Assembly (NCBI RefSeq): GCF_947488135.1
Contig: NZ_CANKYW010000002.1
Location: 620,001-684,000 of the forward strand
Reading direction: 5' to 3'
DNA length: 64,000 nucleotides
Origin: an uncultured Marivita sp.
GTDB taxonomy: Bacteria; Pseudomonadota; Alphaproteobacteria; Rhodobacterales; Rhodobacteraceae
Below are positions 8,734 through 16,659 of the stretch, piece by piece. The notes under the pieces were generated by a model, which was not told where the DNA came from, searched no databases, and was given only the letters and a program-made list of their open reading frames with translations. The translations under genes were made by a program, and so were the position numbers. The number at the start of each line of letters is the position of its first letter. The stretch's first letter is position 1.

Positions 8734-8848
8734 CGGGCTGCTCCTTATGTGGTCGCGTCTTACTGCGCGTTTCCGTTTATGCCACAATATTTGCTTCAGG
8801 TGTATGACTTAACTGCGGAATTAATACGGTCTTTTGTCGGAATCCCGC

Positions 8849-10087
8849 TCATTGCCCAATCAATGATCCCTCTTTCGCGCGTATTCGGTCCAAGCGTTCC
8901 AGCGTTTTCCGGACGCGCTGTTCCAGCGTGCTTTTTTGGATCAATGGCTCATCACGATGTTCGCGACCGAAGATCCCACCGGTGTGCAGCCAATAGCCAT
9001 CACTGGTGAATTCGACACGGTGATAGCGGGGTGTCGGTCGGTAATCGAAGACAGTCACCCTGTGGCCCTGTCCGACCAGCGCCCTTGCTTTTTCCGGCGT
9101 GGTTTCGCGTCCGGTCCGCGACGAAATCAGATAGATGTCGTTATTCGGTGACTGGATATCGCGCGAAGAGAATGTGCTTCTCTGCGAAAACGTCGGCTCG
9201 GGAACGCCTGATCGTCCAGCCCCGTCTTCGTACCCATCCGTCAATTCCTGGATCAACCGATAGGCCCGATCCGGCGTAAGAGCCCCGCGCACCATATGAT
9301 TGATGATCCAGCTTCGCCGGTCCTTGAGAAACGCTGCGCGCGCGGCATATCTGTGGGCTATTTCACAATGTTTGCGGTGAAAAATCGCGGCGGAGGCTGC
9401 GATTTCAAAGACGCGGCGCGGGGTTCGTTCCTCGTCGCGATACCGGCTCGGCCCGCTGGCATGATGCACGACCGCTTGGGGGACATAGGCAGTCCGCCCG
9501 CCGCTTTTGGTTATGCGATAGCTCAGATCGGTTTCGTCGAGGTAAAACGCAAGCCGTTCATCAAATCCACCGTGCGAGACAATAACCTCCCGCCGGATCG
9601 CCATGTTCGTTCCGTGCAGTCTTGGGTGGCGGTCGCCGTCGGGGTCGATGATCACCCCTTTTAATTCGGCACCGTCCACCGGATAGGTTTGGCCCGCCGC
9701 CGAAACCCGCGCTGCGGCGTGTTGCACCGTGATCCCGTTGCGGCCAAGGGTTGTGCCTCCGGCCTGCGCGACAGAAGAGTTTTCAAACGCCGAAGAAAGA
9801 TGCCAAAGCCAGGTCGGCTCGGGCACGGCATCATCGTCGATGAACGCAATGATATCGCCAGCCGCGGCGTCGACGCCTTTGTTCCTGGCGGCAGAGATAT
9901 TCGCACGATCAGCGGTTAAGACGCGTTCGACCTTCATTTCCTGCGCAATCTGCGCGCCATCTGAACAGGCGACCACGACCACTTCAAAGCGGGTATAATC
10001 CAGTTGGCCGATGGCGCGCAGGCATTGCTTCAACCAGTCGGGCCTGTTCCAACTGACCACAACAACGCTGACCGCAGGCGACGCCAT
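8849..10087 (-). CDS. Glycosyltransferase family 2 with a C-terminal extension
   Basis: The 412-residue protein has a GT-A domain at roughly residues 5-260: VSVVVVSWNRPDWLKQCL, then SAARNKGVDAAAGDIIAFIDDDAVPE (DDD at about 84-86), then HGTNMAIRREV and FYLDETDLSYR, the usual acceptor-side acidic motif. The last ~90 residues (from about NNDIYLISSR, with KARALVGQGHRVTVF) look like the beginning of a GT-B domain. The ATG at 10087 is 8 bases after the cysQ stop. A longer reading would run into cysQ, so the short start is preferred. It probably shares a transcript with cysQ and belongs to the polysaccharide block. Confidence 0.8.
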   Translation of the reverse strand: MASPAVSVVVVSWNRPDWLKQCLRAIGQLDYTRFEVVVVACSDGAQIAQEMKVERVLTADRANISAARNKGVDAAAGDIIAFIDDDAVPEPTWLWHLSSAFENSSVAQAGGTTLGRNGITVQHAAARVSAAGQTYPVDGAELKGVIIDPDGDRHPRLHGTNMAIRREVIVSHGGFDERLAFYLDETDLSYRITKSGGRTAYVPQAVVHHASGPSRYRDEERTPRRVFEIAASAAIFHRKHCEIAHRYAARAAFLKDRRSWIINHMVRGALTPDRAYRLIQELTDGYEDGAGRSGVPEPTFSQRSTFSSRDIQSPNNDIYLISSRTGRETTPEKARALVGQGHRVTVFDYRPTPRYHRVEFTSDGYWLHTGGIFGREHRDEPLIQKSTLEQRVRKTLERLDRIRAKEGSLIGQ

Positions 10088-10095
10088 CGCGCGTC

Positions 10096-10899
10096 TCAGA
10101 CAGGCTGGAGGTCGATGCCCGGAGCGGTTGCGACGAAGAACGGGTTGGCGAAAGTCGGTTTTCCGTAGGTCAGTGTCTGCAAGTCGTCCAGCCGCAGGAC
10201 CTTGCCGCCTGCGCCATTGAGAACTGCGTGACCCGCTGCGGTGTCCCACTCCATCGTGCGACCCAGCCGCGGGTAAAAATCCGCCTCTCCGGTGGCGACG
10301 AGGCAGAATTTGAGTGAAGATCCCGCGCTTTTGCTGTCCTTGATGGAATACCTGTTGATGTAATCGTCGGTCGCCTGGTCACGGTGTGATTTCGACGCAA
10401 CCACCATCAGCGCGTCGGACTTCGGAACCGAAACGTGGATGAGTGTGACGGCGCCGATCGTGTTTTTGTCAAAGCTTCCGGTTTCTTCCACGCTTTGGCC
10501 GGATGCATCCGTGAAGAACAGCCGTTCCTTTGCTGGCGCGTAGACTACGCCGCGCGTCGGAACGCCGTCTTCGACCAGCGCGATATTCACTGTGAAGTCG
10601 CCGCGCCTGTGGATGAACTCCTTGGTGCCGTCCAGCGGATCGACGATCAAAAAGTCGCGGACTTGCAGATCGTGCGTGTCGGATTGTTCTTCCGTTACCA
10701 ATGCGATGTCGGGGAACGCGTCACGCAAACCCGCCGAGATCAGCGCATCCGCGGCCTCGTCCGCTTCCGTGACGGGACTGTCATCCGATTTCGAGCGCAC
10801 GTCGAAATCATCGGCGCGGTAGATTTCCATGATCTGGTGACCTGCCTCGAGCGCGAGACGGCGCATTTCGTGCATCAGTGCATCATAGTCCATGGCCAT
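10096..10899 (-). CDS. cysQ: CysQ, 3'(2'),5'-bisphosphate nucleotidase
   Basis: The 267-residue protein belongs to the FIG (inositol-phosphatase) superfamily. VTEE at about 68-71 and DPLDGTKEFI at 87-96 are the metal-binding motifs, and MEWDTAAGHAVL is the C-terminal one. The DPLDGTKEF form is typical of CysQ rather than of inositol monophosphatase. Known role: hydrolysis of 3'-phosphoadenosine 5'-phosphate (PAP), the product left by PAPS-dependent sulfotransferases and PAPS reductase. The ATG at 10899 is preceded by GAGGACAG; a second ATG at 10893 is possible. Its position at the head of a block that ends in a sulfotransferase fits PAP clearance. Confidence 0.9.
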   Translation of the reverse strand: MAMDYDALMHEMRRLALEAGHQIMEIYRADDFDVRSKSDDSPVTEADEAADALISAGLRDAFPDIALVTEEQSDTHDLQVRDFLIVDPLDGTKEFIHRRGDFTVNIALVEDGVPTRGVVYAPAKERLFFTDASGQSVEETGSFDKNTIGAVTLIHVSVPKSDALMVVASKSHRDQATDDYINRYSIKDSKSAGSSLKFCLVATGEADFYPRLGRTMEWDTAAGHAVLNGAGGKVLRLDDLQTLTYGKPTFANPFFVATAPGIDLQPV

Positions 10900-11017
10900 C
10901 TGTCCTCACGTCGATTGATTTGAAAGCGCGCCTCTCTTATCATTGTCTTAACAATTGTTCGCAACAACAGTCAGAAAAACTGACGGAAAAACGCGGACCG
11001 AGGCAGAGGCAGACCAC

Positions 11018-11848
11018 ATGTTTCAGAAAACGGCTCCGATGAACCGGACGGCTTCGGCCGTAAACATCGCCGAACTCATCTATCACAACACGGTCCGCGC
11101 CATTCGCAAAACGCATGGAAACGCGTTCATGTCGATCGCGGTCAGTGTCTTTCAGTCCCTTTTGTTCGTTCTGTTTTTCTACGTCATGTTCACGGTCATG
11201 GGGCTCAAGGGGTTGGCGCTTCGTGGCGATTTCGTGATTTTTCTGCTTACCGGGATCTTCATGTTCATGACCCACAACAAGGCTGTGGGCGCCGTCTTGG
11301 GAAGCGAAGGACCGGCCAGTCCGATGATGCAACACGCGCCGATGAACACGTTTATTTCCATCGTGTCCGGAATGCTGGCGACGCTGTACATTCAGACGTT
11401 GGCTGTCGCGTTCATCCTCTTCGTCTATGATGTCGCGATAAACCCTTACGTCCTCCGCGAGATCGTGGATCCCGTTCCGGTGATGGGCATGTTCCTGTTG
11501 TCATGGTTTTCGGGCGGGGCGGTCGGCCTTGTGTTTCTCGCGCTGAAGCCGTGGTTTCCGGGCCTGACCGGAACACTCTCGACCCTTTACAAGCGTGCGA
11601 ACATGATTGCGTCGGGCAAGATGTTCGTTGCGAACTCTCTCCCCTCGTTCATGATCTCGATGTTCGACTGGAACCCGCTCTTCCACACAATTGATCAGGC
11701 GCGGGGATTTGCATTCATCAACTATGTTCCGCGAAACACCAATTGGGAATACGTCGTGTATCTGTCGCTGACGCTCGTCATGATCGGGTTGATGGGGGAA
11801 TTCTATACCCGCAAGCACGCCTCTGCATCCTGGTCGGCGCGGCGTTGA
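11018..11848 (+). CDS. ABC-2 type transporter permease, KpsM/capsule-export-like
   Basis: The 276-residue protein has about six hydrophobic segments after a short cytoplasmic N-terminus: SIAVSVFQSLLFVLFFYVMF, FVIFLLTGIFMFM, a SGMLATLYIQTLAVAFILFVY segment, MGMFLLSWFSGGAVGLVF, a stretch around SLPSFMISMFDWNPLFHTID, and YVVYLSLTLVMIG near the end. SLPSFMISMFDWNPLFH resembles the ABC-2 export motif where the substrate leaves. In this family the permease pairs with a separate ATPase to export polysaccharide or lipid-linked glycan. I see no ATPase gene beside it. The start at 11018 has a GAGGC sequence upstream; ATG at 10955 or 11039 are alternatives. Divergent from cysQ, it ends next to the convergent alkB stop. 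Confidence 0.72.
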   Translation: MFQKTAPMNRTASAVNIAELIYHNTVRAIRKTHGNAFMSIAVSVFQSLLFVLFFYVMFTVMGLKGLALRGDFVIFLLTGIFMFMTHNKAVGAVLGSEGPASPMMQHAPMNTFISIVSGMLATLYIQTLAVAFILFVYDVAINPYVLREIVDPVPVMGMFLLSWFSGGAVGLVFLALKPWFPGLTGTLSTLYKRANMIASGKMFVANSLPSFMISMFDWNPLFHTIDQARGFAFINYVPRNTNWEYVVYLSLTLVMIGLMGEFYTRKHASASWSARR

Positions 11849-12451
11849 TCACGTCACGACACGCAGGGTCAGGTTGATCCGGCCCCCTTTTGGCAAGAGT
11901 GTCGAACTCTGCGGCCGCACCCGGTCGATCCCGTGATAGGCTCTCCGAGCCGTACCGGCCATAACCACGACATCCCCAGAACGCAGCCAGACCGACTCGG
12001 TCTTGCCGCCGCGTGTCTGGTTGCCCATGCGAAACAGCGCCTCATCGCCAAGCGATACCGACACAACGGGTTGCGACAGGTCCGCCTCGTCCTTGTCCTG
12101 ATGCATTCCCATCTTCGCTGCTTCATCATACCAATTGATCAAACAGCATTCCGGCAGCCGGGCATCTGGCACCAGATCCTGCCACATGGTCATAAGCGCA
12201 TCGGGAATCGGGGGCCATTCTTGTCCCGATGGATGTCGCGCTTCGTACCGGTATCCCTTTCGGTCGCTGATCCATCCGTACTGTCCAGCCGCGCTCATCC
12301 GTACTGACATCGGCGTCCCGCGTGGCGTCACCGGTTGGAAAAGGGGCGCTTGTTCAAGGCATTCCCGCAATCTCGCCACAAGTTGCTCCTGCGCCACCGA
12401 GGAGAAATAGCCGGGATGAATCTCGAAATCGCGGACGTGCAGAACAGTCAT
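11849..12451 (-). CDS. alkB: AlkB, Fe(II)/2-oxoglutarate-dependent DNA repair dioxygenase
   Basis: The 200-residue protein has the dioxygenase iron triad: H117 and D119 in MGMHQDKDE and H173 in RAYHGIDR. The 2-oxoglutarate-binding arginine is in RINLTLRVV at the C-terminus, and the nucleotide-lid stretch YGWISDRKGYRYE is also present. The family oxidatively removes methyl groups from 1-methyladenine and 3-methylcytosine. ATG at 12451 is chosen because the protein then starts at the conserved N-terminus; its ribosome site is weak. No ada gene is adjacent, so it is not in an ada-alkB adaptive operon. It is divergent from dnaK across a 208-bp gap. Confidence 0.9.
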   Translation of the reverse strand: MTVLHVRDFEIHPGYFSSVAQEQLVARLRECLEQAPLFQPVTPRGTPMSVRMSAAGQYGWISDRKGYRYEARHPSGQEWPPIPDALMTMWQDLVPDARLPECCLINWYDEAAKMGMHQDKDEADLSQPVVSVSLGDEALFRMGNQTRGGKTESVWLRSGDVVVMAGTARRAYHGIDRVRPQSSTLLPKGGRINLTLRVVT

Positions 12452-12520
12452 GTGGTAAGAATAATGCCGCAAAACCTGAAACACATACCGAATTTTCAGA
12501 AATTCACGTTAGCTGCGGCG

Positions 12521-12549
12521 CTTGCAGGCGTCTTGATGCCTCCTTATAT
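12521..12549 (+). promoter_or_regulatory. Putative RpoH (heat-shock) promoter of dnaK
   Basis: CTTG at 12521-12524, a 17-base gap, and CCTTATAT at 12542-12549 match the alphaproteobacterial RpoH-type pattern CTTG-N17/18-CYTATNT as I know it. It lies 111 bases before the dnaK ATG, in the only substantial non-coding gap upstream. Nothing else was recognised in the gap between alkB and dnaK. Confidence 0.45.
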
Positions 12550-12659
12550 ACCCACCGGACCCGCTGAACGGTAACGTCAGTGGAATGAAATGCGGGGCGG
12601 GATGCCGGAATGGGTCTTCGTCTCGTGACATCGCCTTAAGAAATGAAGGGATCGAAAAC

Positions 12660-14582
12660 ATGGCCAAAGTGATTGGTATTGACCTCGGTACAACCAACAG
12701 CTGCGTCGCGATCATGGATGGTTCGCAACCGCGCGTGATCGAAAACTCCGAAGGCGCACGGACGACCCCGTCCATCGTCGCTTTCACCGACGACGAGCGT
12801 CTGGTCGGCCAGCCGGCGAAACGCCAGGCGGTCACCAACCCCGAAAACACAATCTTCGGCGTCAAGCGCCTGATCGGTCGTCGGAATGACGACAGCGATC
12901 TCGCCAAGGACCGCAAGAACATGCCGTTCGAAGTGATCGACGGCGGCAATGGCGACGCATGGGTGCGCGCCAAGGGTGACAAGTACAGCCCCTCCCAGAT
13001 TTCCGCCTTCATCCTGCAAAAGATGAAGGAAACCGCTGAGAGCTATCTTGGCGAAGAGGTGACACAAGCTGTCATCACAGTACCCGCCTATTTCAATGAC
13101 GCCCAGCGTCAGGCGACCAAAGACGCCGGCAAGATCGCCGGCCTCGAAGTGCTGCGGATCATCAACGAACCGACGGCAGCCGCGCTCGCCTACGGGCTCG
13201 ACAAGAAAGAGTCCCGCACCATCGCGGTCTATGACCTTGGCGGCGGTACGTTTGACGTGACCATCCTCGAAATCGACGATGGTCTCTTCGAAGTGAAATC
13301 GACCAACGGCGACACGTTCCTGGGTGGTGAAGACTTTGACATGCGGATCGTCAACTACCTTGCCGACGAGTTCAAGAAAGAGAACGGCGTCGACCTGACC
13401 AAGGACAAGATGGCGCTTCAGCGTCTCAAGGAAGCGGCGGAAAAGGCCAAGATCGAGCTCAGCTCTTCGAGCCAGACCGAGATCAACCAGCCGTTCATCT
13501 CGATGGACAGCAAGACCGGTCAGCCGTTGCACATGGTGATGAAGCTGACCCGTGCCAAGCTGGAAAGCCTGGTTGGTGATCTGATCAAAGCATCGATGAA
13601 GCCGTGCCAGGCCGCTTTGAAAGATGCAGGTCTGTCCACCTCCGACATCGACGAAGTCGTGCTTGTCGGCGGTATGACCCGCATGCCCAAAGTGGTCGAG
13701 GAAGTGACCAAGTTCTTCGGCAAGGAGCCGCATAAAGGCGTGAACCCGGACGAGGTCGTGGCGCTGGGCGCGGCGATTCAGGCCGGCGTACTGCAAGGCG
13801 ACGTCAAAGACGTTGTCCTTCTCGACGTGACTCCTCTGTCGCTTGGTATCGAAACGCTGGGTGGCGTGTTTACCCGCCTGATCGACCGCAACACCACGAT
13901 CCCGACCAAGAAGTCGCAGATCTTCTCGACCGCCGAGGACAACCAGAACGCCGTGACGATCCGGGTGTTCCAGGGCGAGCGTGAGATGGCGGCGGACAAC
14001 AAGATGCTCGGCCAGTTCAATCTGGAAGACATCCCACCAGCGCCGCGCGGCATGCCGCAGATCGAGGTGACGTTCGACATCGACGCCAATGGTATCGTGT
14101 CCGTGTCCGCGAAAGACAAAGGCACTGGCAAAGAGCAGAACATCACCATTCAGGCGTCTGGTGGTCTGTCCGATGAGGACATCGAAAAGATGGTCCAGGA
14201 TGCGGAGCAGAACGCCGAAGCGGATAAGGAACGCCGCGAGATGGTCGAGGCCCGTAACCAGGCCGAAAGCCTCATCCACTCGACAGAGAAATCGGTGGAA
14301 GAGCACGGCGACAAGGTCGATCCGACGACTGTCGAAGCGATCGAACTTGCCATCGCGGCTCTGAAAGATGATCTGGAGGATGAAAAGTCTACCGCCGACA
14401 AGATCAAGTCGGGCATCCAGAACGTGACTGAGGCGGCGATGAAACTTGGCGAGGCGATCTACAAGGCGCAGCAGGAAGAAGGCGATGCCGAACCTTCCGC
14501 AGCGGACTCGCAGGGTGGCGACGATGATGACACCATCGTCGATGCCGATTTCGAAGATCTCGACGACAATAAGCGCGCCTAA
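12660..14582 (+). CDS. dnaK: DnaK, Hsp70 chaperone
   Basis: The 640-residue protein starts [14 protein letters not shown] and has the ATPase-domain signatures [11 protein letters not shown]-type (here [17 protein letters not shown]) and [12 protein letters not shown]. The substrate-binding domain follows, and the acidic tail [14 protein letters not shown] is typical of bacterial DnaK. The ATG at 12660 follows GAAGGGATC. It folds and refolds proteins in the cytoplasm with the co-chaperones DnaJ (encoded next) and GrpE (not in the window), and in proteobacteria also controls RpoH level. A heat-shock-type promoter is readable upstream. Confidence 0.98.
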   Translation: MAKVIGIDLGTTNSCVAIMDGSQPRVIENSEGARTTPSIVAFTDDERLVGQPAKRQAVTNPENTIFGVKRLIGRRNDDSDLAKDRKNMPFEVIDGGNGDAWVRAKGDKYSPSQISAFILQKMKETAESYLGEEVTQAVITVPAYFNDAQRQATKDAGKIAGLEVLRIINEPTAAALAYGLDKKESRTIAVYDLGGGTFDVTILEIDDGLFEVKSTNGDTFLGGEDFDMRIVNYLADEFKKENGVDLTKDKMALQRLKEAAEKAKIELSSSSQTEINQPFISMDSKTGQPLHMVMKLTRAKLESLVGDLIKASMKPCQAALKDAGLSTSDIDEVVLVGGMTRMPKVVEEVTKFFGKEPHKGVNPDEVVALGAAIQAGVLQGDVKDVVLLDVTPLSLGIETLGGVFTRLIDRNTTIPTKKSQIFSTAEDNQNAVTIRVFQGEREMAADNKMLGQFNLEDIPPAPRGMPQIEVTFDIDANGIVSVSAKDKGTGKEQNITIQASGGLSDEDIEKMVQDAEQNAEADKERREMVEARNQAESLIHSTEKSVEEHGDKVDPTTVEAIELAIAALKDDLEDEKSTADKIKSGIQNVTEAAMKLGEAIYKAQQEEGDAEPSAADSQGGDDDDTIVDADFEDLDDNKRA

Positions 14583-14605
14583 CGCTTGTTGGGCGGAACC
14601 GAAAT

Positions 14606-14637
14606 GGGGCCGGACCGGACACCGGGCCGGCCTCTTT
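14606..14637 (+). terminator. Hairpin between dnaK and dnaJ, possible attenuator
   Basis: GGCCGG (14608-14613) can pair with CCGGCC (14627-14632), extended by one mismatch-containing step, followed by TCTTTC. The T-run is weak, so full termination is unlikely. It could lower dnaJ expression relative to dnaK or protect the 3' end of a processed dnaK message. Confidence 0.35.
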
Positions 14638-14659
14638 CGTTCCGGTGAAGGAGGGCATG

Positions 14660-15808
14660 ATGTCCAAACGTGACTACTACGATGTGCTCGGCCTCAAGAA
14701 AGGCGCCTCTGCTGACGAGATCAAGAAAGCCTACCGCACCAAGGCGAAAGAGCTGCATCCTGACCGCAACGCGGACAACCCACGGGCCGAAGAACAGTTC
14801 AAGGAAGCGAACGAGGCCTACGAGGTCCTGAAAGACGCGGACAAGAAGGCGGCGTATGATCGCTACGGCCACGCCGCATTCGAAGGCGGTATGGGCGGAG
14901 GCCGTCCTGGTGGCGGCTTCAGCGGCGGTCAGGGCGATTTCGCCAGCGCGTTCTCGGACGTGTTCGACGATCTTTTCGGCGACTTCATGGGCGGACAACG
15001 CGGCGGTGGACGGCAACGCGCCTCGCGTGGCGCTGACCTGCGCTACAATCTCCGTGTGACGCTGGAAGACGCCTATATGGGCATGCAGAAAACCATTCAG
15101 GTCCCGACATCCGTTCAATGCGGTTCGTGTTCGGGATCGGGTGCCGAAGGCGGGGCAGAGCCGACAACCTGTCCGACCTGTTCGGGCATGGGCAAGGTCC
15201 GTGCGACCCAAGGGTTTTTCACGGTCGAACGCACCTGTCCGACCTGTTCGGGGCTTGGCCAGACGATCAAGAACCCGTGCAAATCCTGCGGCGGGGCAGG
15301 GCGTGTCCAGAAAGAGCGCGCCTTGTCGGTGAACATTCCCAAGGGGGTGGAAACCGGAACGCGCATCCGTCTGGCTGGTGAGGGTGAAGCAGGCCTGCGC
15401 GGCGGGCCGCCGGGCGATCTCTACATCTTCATCGAGGTGGCCAAGCACGAGCTTTTCGAACGCGACGGCGTTCATCTGCATTGCCGGGTGCCGGTGTCGA
15501 TGATCGTTGCTGCCCTTGGTGGTAACATTGAGGTGCCCACCATCGACGGTGGGCGCAGCCGCGTCGCGATACCGAATGGCAGCCAGTCCGGCCGCCAGAT
15601 GCGCCTTCGTGGCAAGGGCATGCCCGCGCTGCGCGGCTCTGGGCAGGGCGATATGTTTATCGAGCTTGCGGTGGAAACGCCGGTGAACCTGACGTCGAAG
15701 CAGAAAGAACTCCTGCGCGAGTTCGAGGAATTGAGCGAAGACAACAACCCGGAATCGAAGAGCTTTTTCAAATCCGTAAAAGGCTTTTGGGATTCCATGA
15801 AAGGATAA
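14660..15808 (+). CDS. dnaJ: DnaJ, Hsp40 co-chaperone
   Basis: The 382-residue type I J-protein has the J domain with HPD in [12 protein letters not shown] Gly/Phe-rich linker follows, then four zinc-binding CxxCxGxG repeats ([32 protein letters not shown]) and the C-terminal substrate-binding domain. Two adjacent ATGs exist at 14657 and 14660. The second is chosen because GGAGGG sits immediately before the first and gives better spacing to the second. It stimulates DnaK ATPase and delivers clients. It lies 77 bases after dnaK and ends before a clear intrinsic terminator. Confidence 0.97.
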   Translation: MSKRDYYDVLGLKKGASADEIKKAYRTKAKELHPDRNADNPRAEEQFKEANEAYEVLKDADKKAAYDRYGHAAFEGGMGGGRPGGGFSGGQGDFASAFSDVFDDLFGDFMGGQRGGGRQRASRGADLRYNLRVTLEDAYMGMQKTIQVPTSVQCGSCSGSGAEGGAEPTTCPTCSGMGKVRATQGFFTVERTCPTCSGLGQTIKNPCKSCGGAGRVQKERALSVNIPKGVETGTRIRLAGEGEAGLRGGPPGDLYIFIEVAKHELFERDGVHLHCRVPVSMIVAALGGNIEVPTIDGGRSRVAIPNGSQSGRQMRLRGKGMPALRGSGQGDMFIELAVETPVNLTSKQKELLREFEELSEDNNPESKSFFKSVKGFWDSMKG

Positions 15809-15813
15809 CGCCG

Positions 15814-15846
15814 ACGGCCCCCAATGTGGGGCCGTTAGCATTTTCT
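15814..15846 (+). terminator. Intrinsic terminator after dnaJ
   Basis: ACGGCCCC (15814-15821) pairs perfectly with GGGGCCGT (15828-15835) over a 6-base loop, followed by TAGCATTTTCTT. It closes the dnaK-dnaJ unit. Confidence 0.8.
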
Positions 15847-15873
15847 TAAACGTTCGTGTGCCACGGATTGCAC

Positions 15874-16653
15874 ATGCCGCGTCACACCAATTCAGCCCAA
15901 CTTGCTTTGTTTGAACCGTCTGCACGGGCGCTGCATGGTGCGCCAAAAACCGAAAAAGCGGCAAAAAAGCCAGAGAAGGTGCCGTCTTACCTCAAGGACC
16001 ACCGAAAACGCCTGCGCAGTCGTTTCCTTATCGGCGGAGCAGAGCCGTTTCCTGATTACGAGCTGCTCGAACTGATCCTGTTCCGGATGCATAGAAACGG
16101 CGACGTCAAACCCACTGCGCGCCTGCTCATCGACACTTTCGGCGATTTGAACAGCGTCCTCGCGGCGCCGATCGAGCGTCTCCAAGAGGTCAAGGGCATC
16201 GGCCCCGAAACCGCCTTCGATCTGAAACTTATCGAAGCTGTGTCGCACCGCATGACCCAGACCAAGGTTCTCAAGCGCGAAGTGATTTCAAGTTGGAATG
16301 CCTTACTCGAATATTGCCGCGCGTCCATGGCGCATCGCGATACCGAACAGTTCCGCATCTTCTTTCTCGACCGCAAGAACGTTCTTATTGCAGACGAAAT
16401 GCAAGCCAAAGGCACGGTGGACCATGTGCCTGTCTATCCCCGCGAAATCATCAAACGCGCCTTCGCGCTGAACGCCTCGGCGCTTATCCTTGTGCACAAC
16501 CATCCGTCCGGCGATCCGACCCCGTCGCAGGCCGACATCACCATGACGCAAGACATCGTCGCGGCATGTGACGCCGTGGGCATTGCCGTGCACGATCACC
16601 TGATCATCGGCAAATCGAGAGAGGTCAGCTTCAAATCAGAAGGGTATCTTTAG
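15874..16653 (+). CDS. radC: RadC family protein (MPN/JAB domain)
   Basis: The 259-residue protein has a helix-hairpin-helix-like stretch (LQEVKGIGPETAFDLKLIEAV) and the JAMM metal motif HNHPSGDPTPSQAD near residues 208-221, the RadC signature. The family was named for DNA repair, but its biochemical role is unsettled. An N-terminal tail of ~50 residues is rich in charged residues. The ATG at 15874 has only a weak ribosome site (ACGGA); an in-frame GTG lies at 15856. It is separated from dnaJ by the terminator and is convergent with the PstS/OmpA gene, with a 6-base gap between stops. Confidence 0.92.
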   Translation: MPRHTNSAQLALFEPSARALHGAPKTEKAAKKPEKVPSYLKDHRKRLRSRFLIGGAEPFPDYELLELILFRMHRNGDVKPTARLLIDTFGDLNSVLAAPIERLQEVKGIGPETAFDLKLIEAVSHRMTQTKVLKREVISSWNALLEYCRASMAHRDTEQFRIFFLDRKNVLIADEMQAKGTVDHVPVYPREIIKRAFALNASALILVHNHPSGDPTPSQADITMTQDIVAACDAVGIAVHDHLIIGKSREVSFKSEGYL

Positions 16654-16659
16654 GGCGGT

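Noticed and set aside
12636-14306. Long open frame antisense to dnaK
   Set aside because: It is a mirror of high-GC codon use in dnaK, has no ribosome site and no recognisable domain; dnaK is certain.
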